Positions 63,981-64,000 of a stretch of 64,000 bases of DNA are shown here, piece after piece (the first letter of the stretch is position 1; the number at the start of each line of letters is the position of its first letter). This DNA is from Pseudolactococcus insecticola. GTDB lineage: Bacteria; Bacillota; Bacilli; Lactobacillales; Streptococcaceae. The stretch covers positions 110,522 through 174,521 of the forward strand of contig NZ_BLLH01000003.1 in the NCBI RefSeq assembly GCF_011170065.1. The letters run 5' to 3'. The position numbers and the translations under genes are program-made. The notes below the pieces were generated by a model that was given only the letters and a program-made list of their open reading frames with translations, ran no database searches and had not been told where the DNA came from.

Positions 63981-64000
63981 TAAGTAGTTGTCTCACAAGA

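Overview
The window is a chromosomal replication-origin region of a low-GC Gram-positive coccus of the Streptococcaceae, most like Lactococcus. The clues are RexB/RexA in place of AddB/AddA, dnaA-dnaN flanked by DnaA-box clusters, the order rqcP-divIC-S1 protein-serine hydrolase-tilS-hpt-ftsH, uppS-cdsA-(dxr)-rseP-proS, DUF3013 beside rarA, and a ComX-type sigma factor beside rRNA/tRNA genes. The species cannot be fixed from sequence alone. A complete dxr between cdsA and rseP hints at a lineage other than the classic dairy species.

Layout. 1-9.7 kb: rsmE-prmA, a pair of cell-wall hydrolases with Asp/Ser-His-x-Tyr-Thr repeats, DUF3013 and a Ser-rich membrane protein divergent from rarA with two small unknown genes, then plsX-acpP and a HAD phosphatase. 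9.8-11.8 kb: two secreted proteins with the same repeats; one promoter has a tetranucleotide tract as its spacer. 11.9-23.4 kb: ABC-F protein, VanZ, Trp T-box with trpS, HD hydrolase, GDPD, an ECF vitamin-type transporter, recO, araT, a frameshifted HAD gene, tRNA-Lys. 23.4-30.3 kb: a 6S-like RNA, then proS, rseP, dxr, cdsA, uppS, yajC and a candidate small RNA. 30.4-35 kb: DUF975 protein, parB, oriC/dnaA/dnaN. 35-49 kb: rexB-rexA, a flippase, mfd, pth, ychF, DUF951. 49-61.5 kb: an orphan WxL-interacting-type wall protein, then rqcP to ftsH, a MORN-repeat protein with an OatA-like acyltransferase, and a LysM/lysozyme-like wall protein. 61.6-64 kb: seven tRNAs, an orphan 5S rRNA, tRNA-Asn, comX, a divergent MarR regulator, and tandem strong promoters that probably start an rRNA operon beyond the edge.

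Functional themes are replication and segregation (ParB, two parS-like sites, DnaA, DnaN), repair (RexAB, Mfd, RarA, RecO), lipid and undecaprenyl synthesis (PlsX, ACP, CdsA, UppS, Dxr), wall remodelling (amidase, glucosaminidase, OatA, LysM protein), and translation.

The most unusual signals are regulatory. They include a promoter whose 21-bp spacer is made of 4-bp repeats, so that loss of one unit gives 17 bp. Several promoters have an extended -10 only 6-8 nt before AUG, which predicts leaderless mRNAs. In two genes a hairpin separates the Shine-Dalgarno from AUG. TTKACA hexamers recur at exactly 11-bp spacing (35-53 kb), including a four-fold array before pth. A 23-bp dyad lies on the comX start site. 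No CRISPR array, insertion sequence or prophage was seen. All counts and structures were read by eye.
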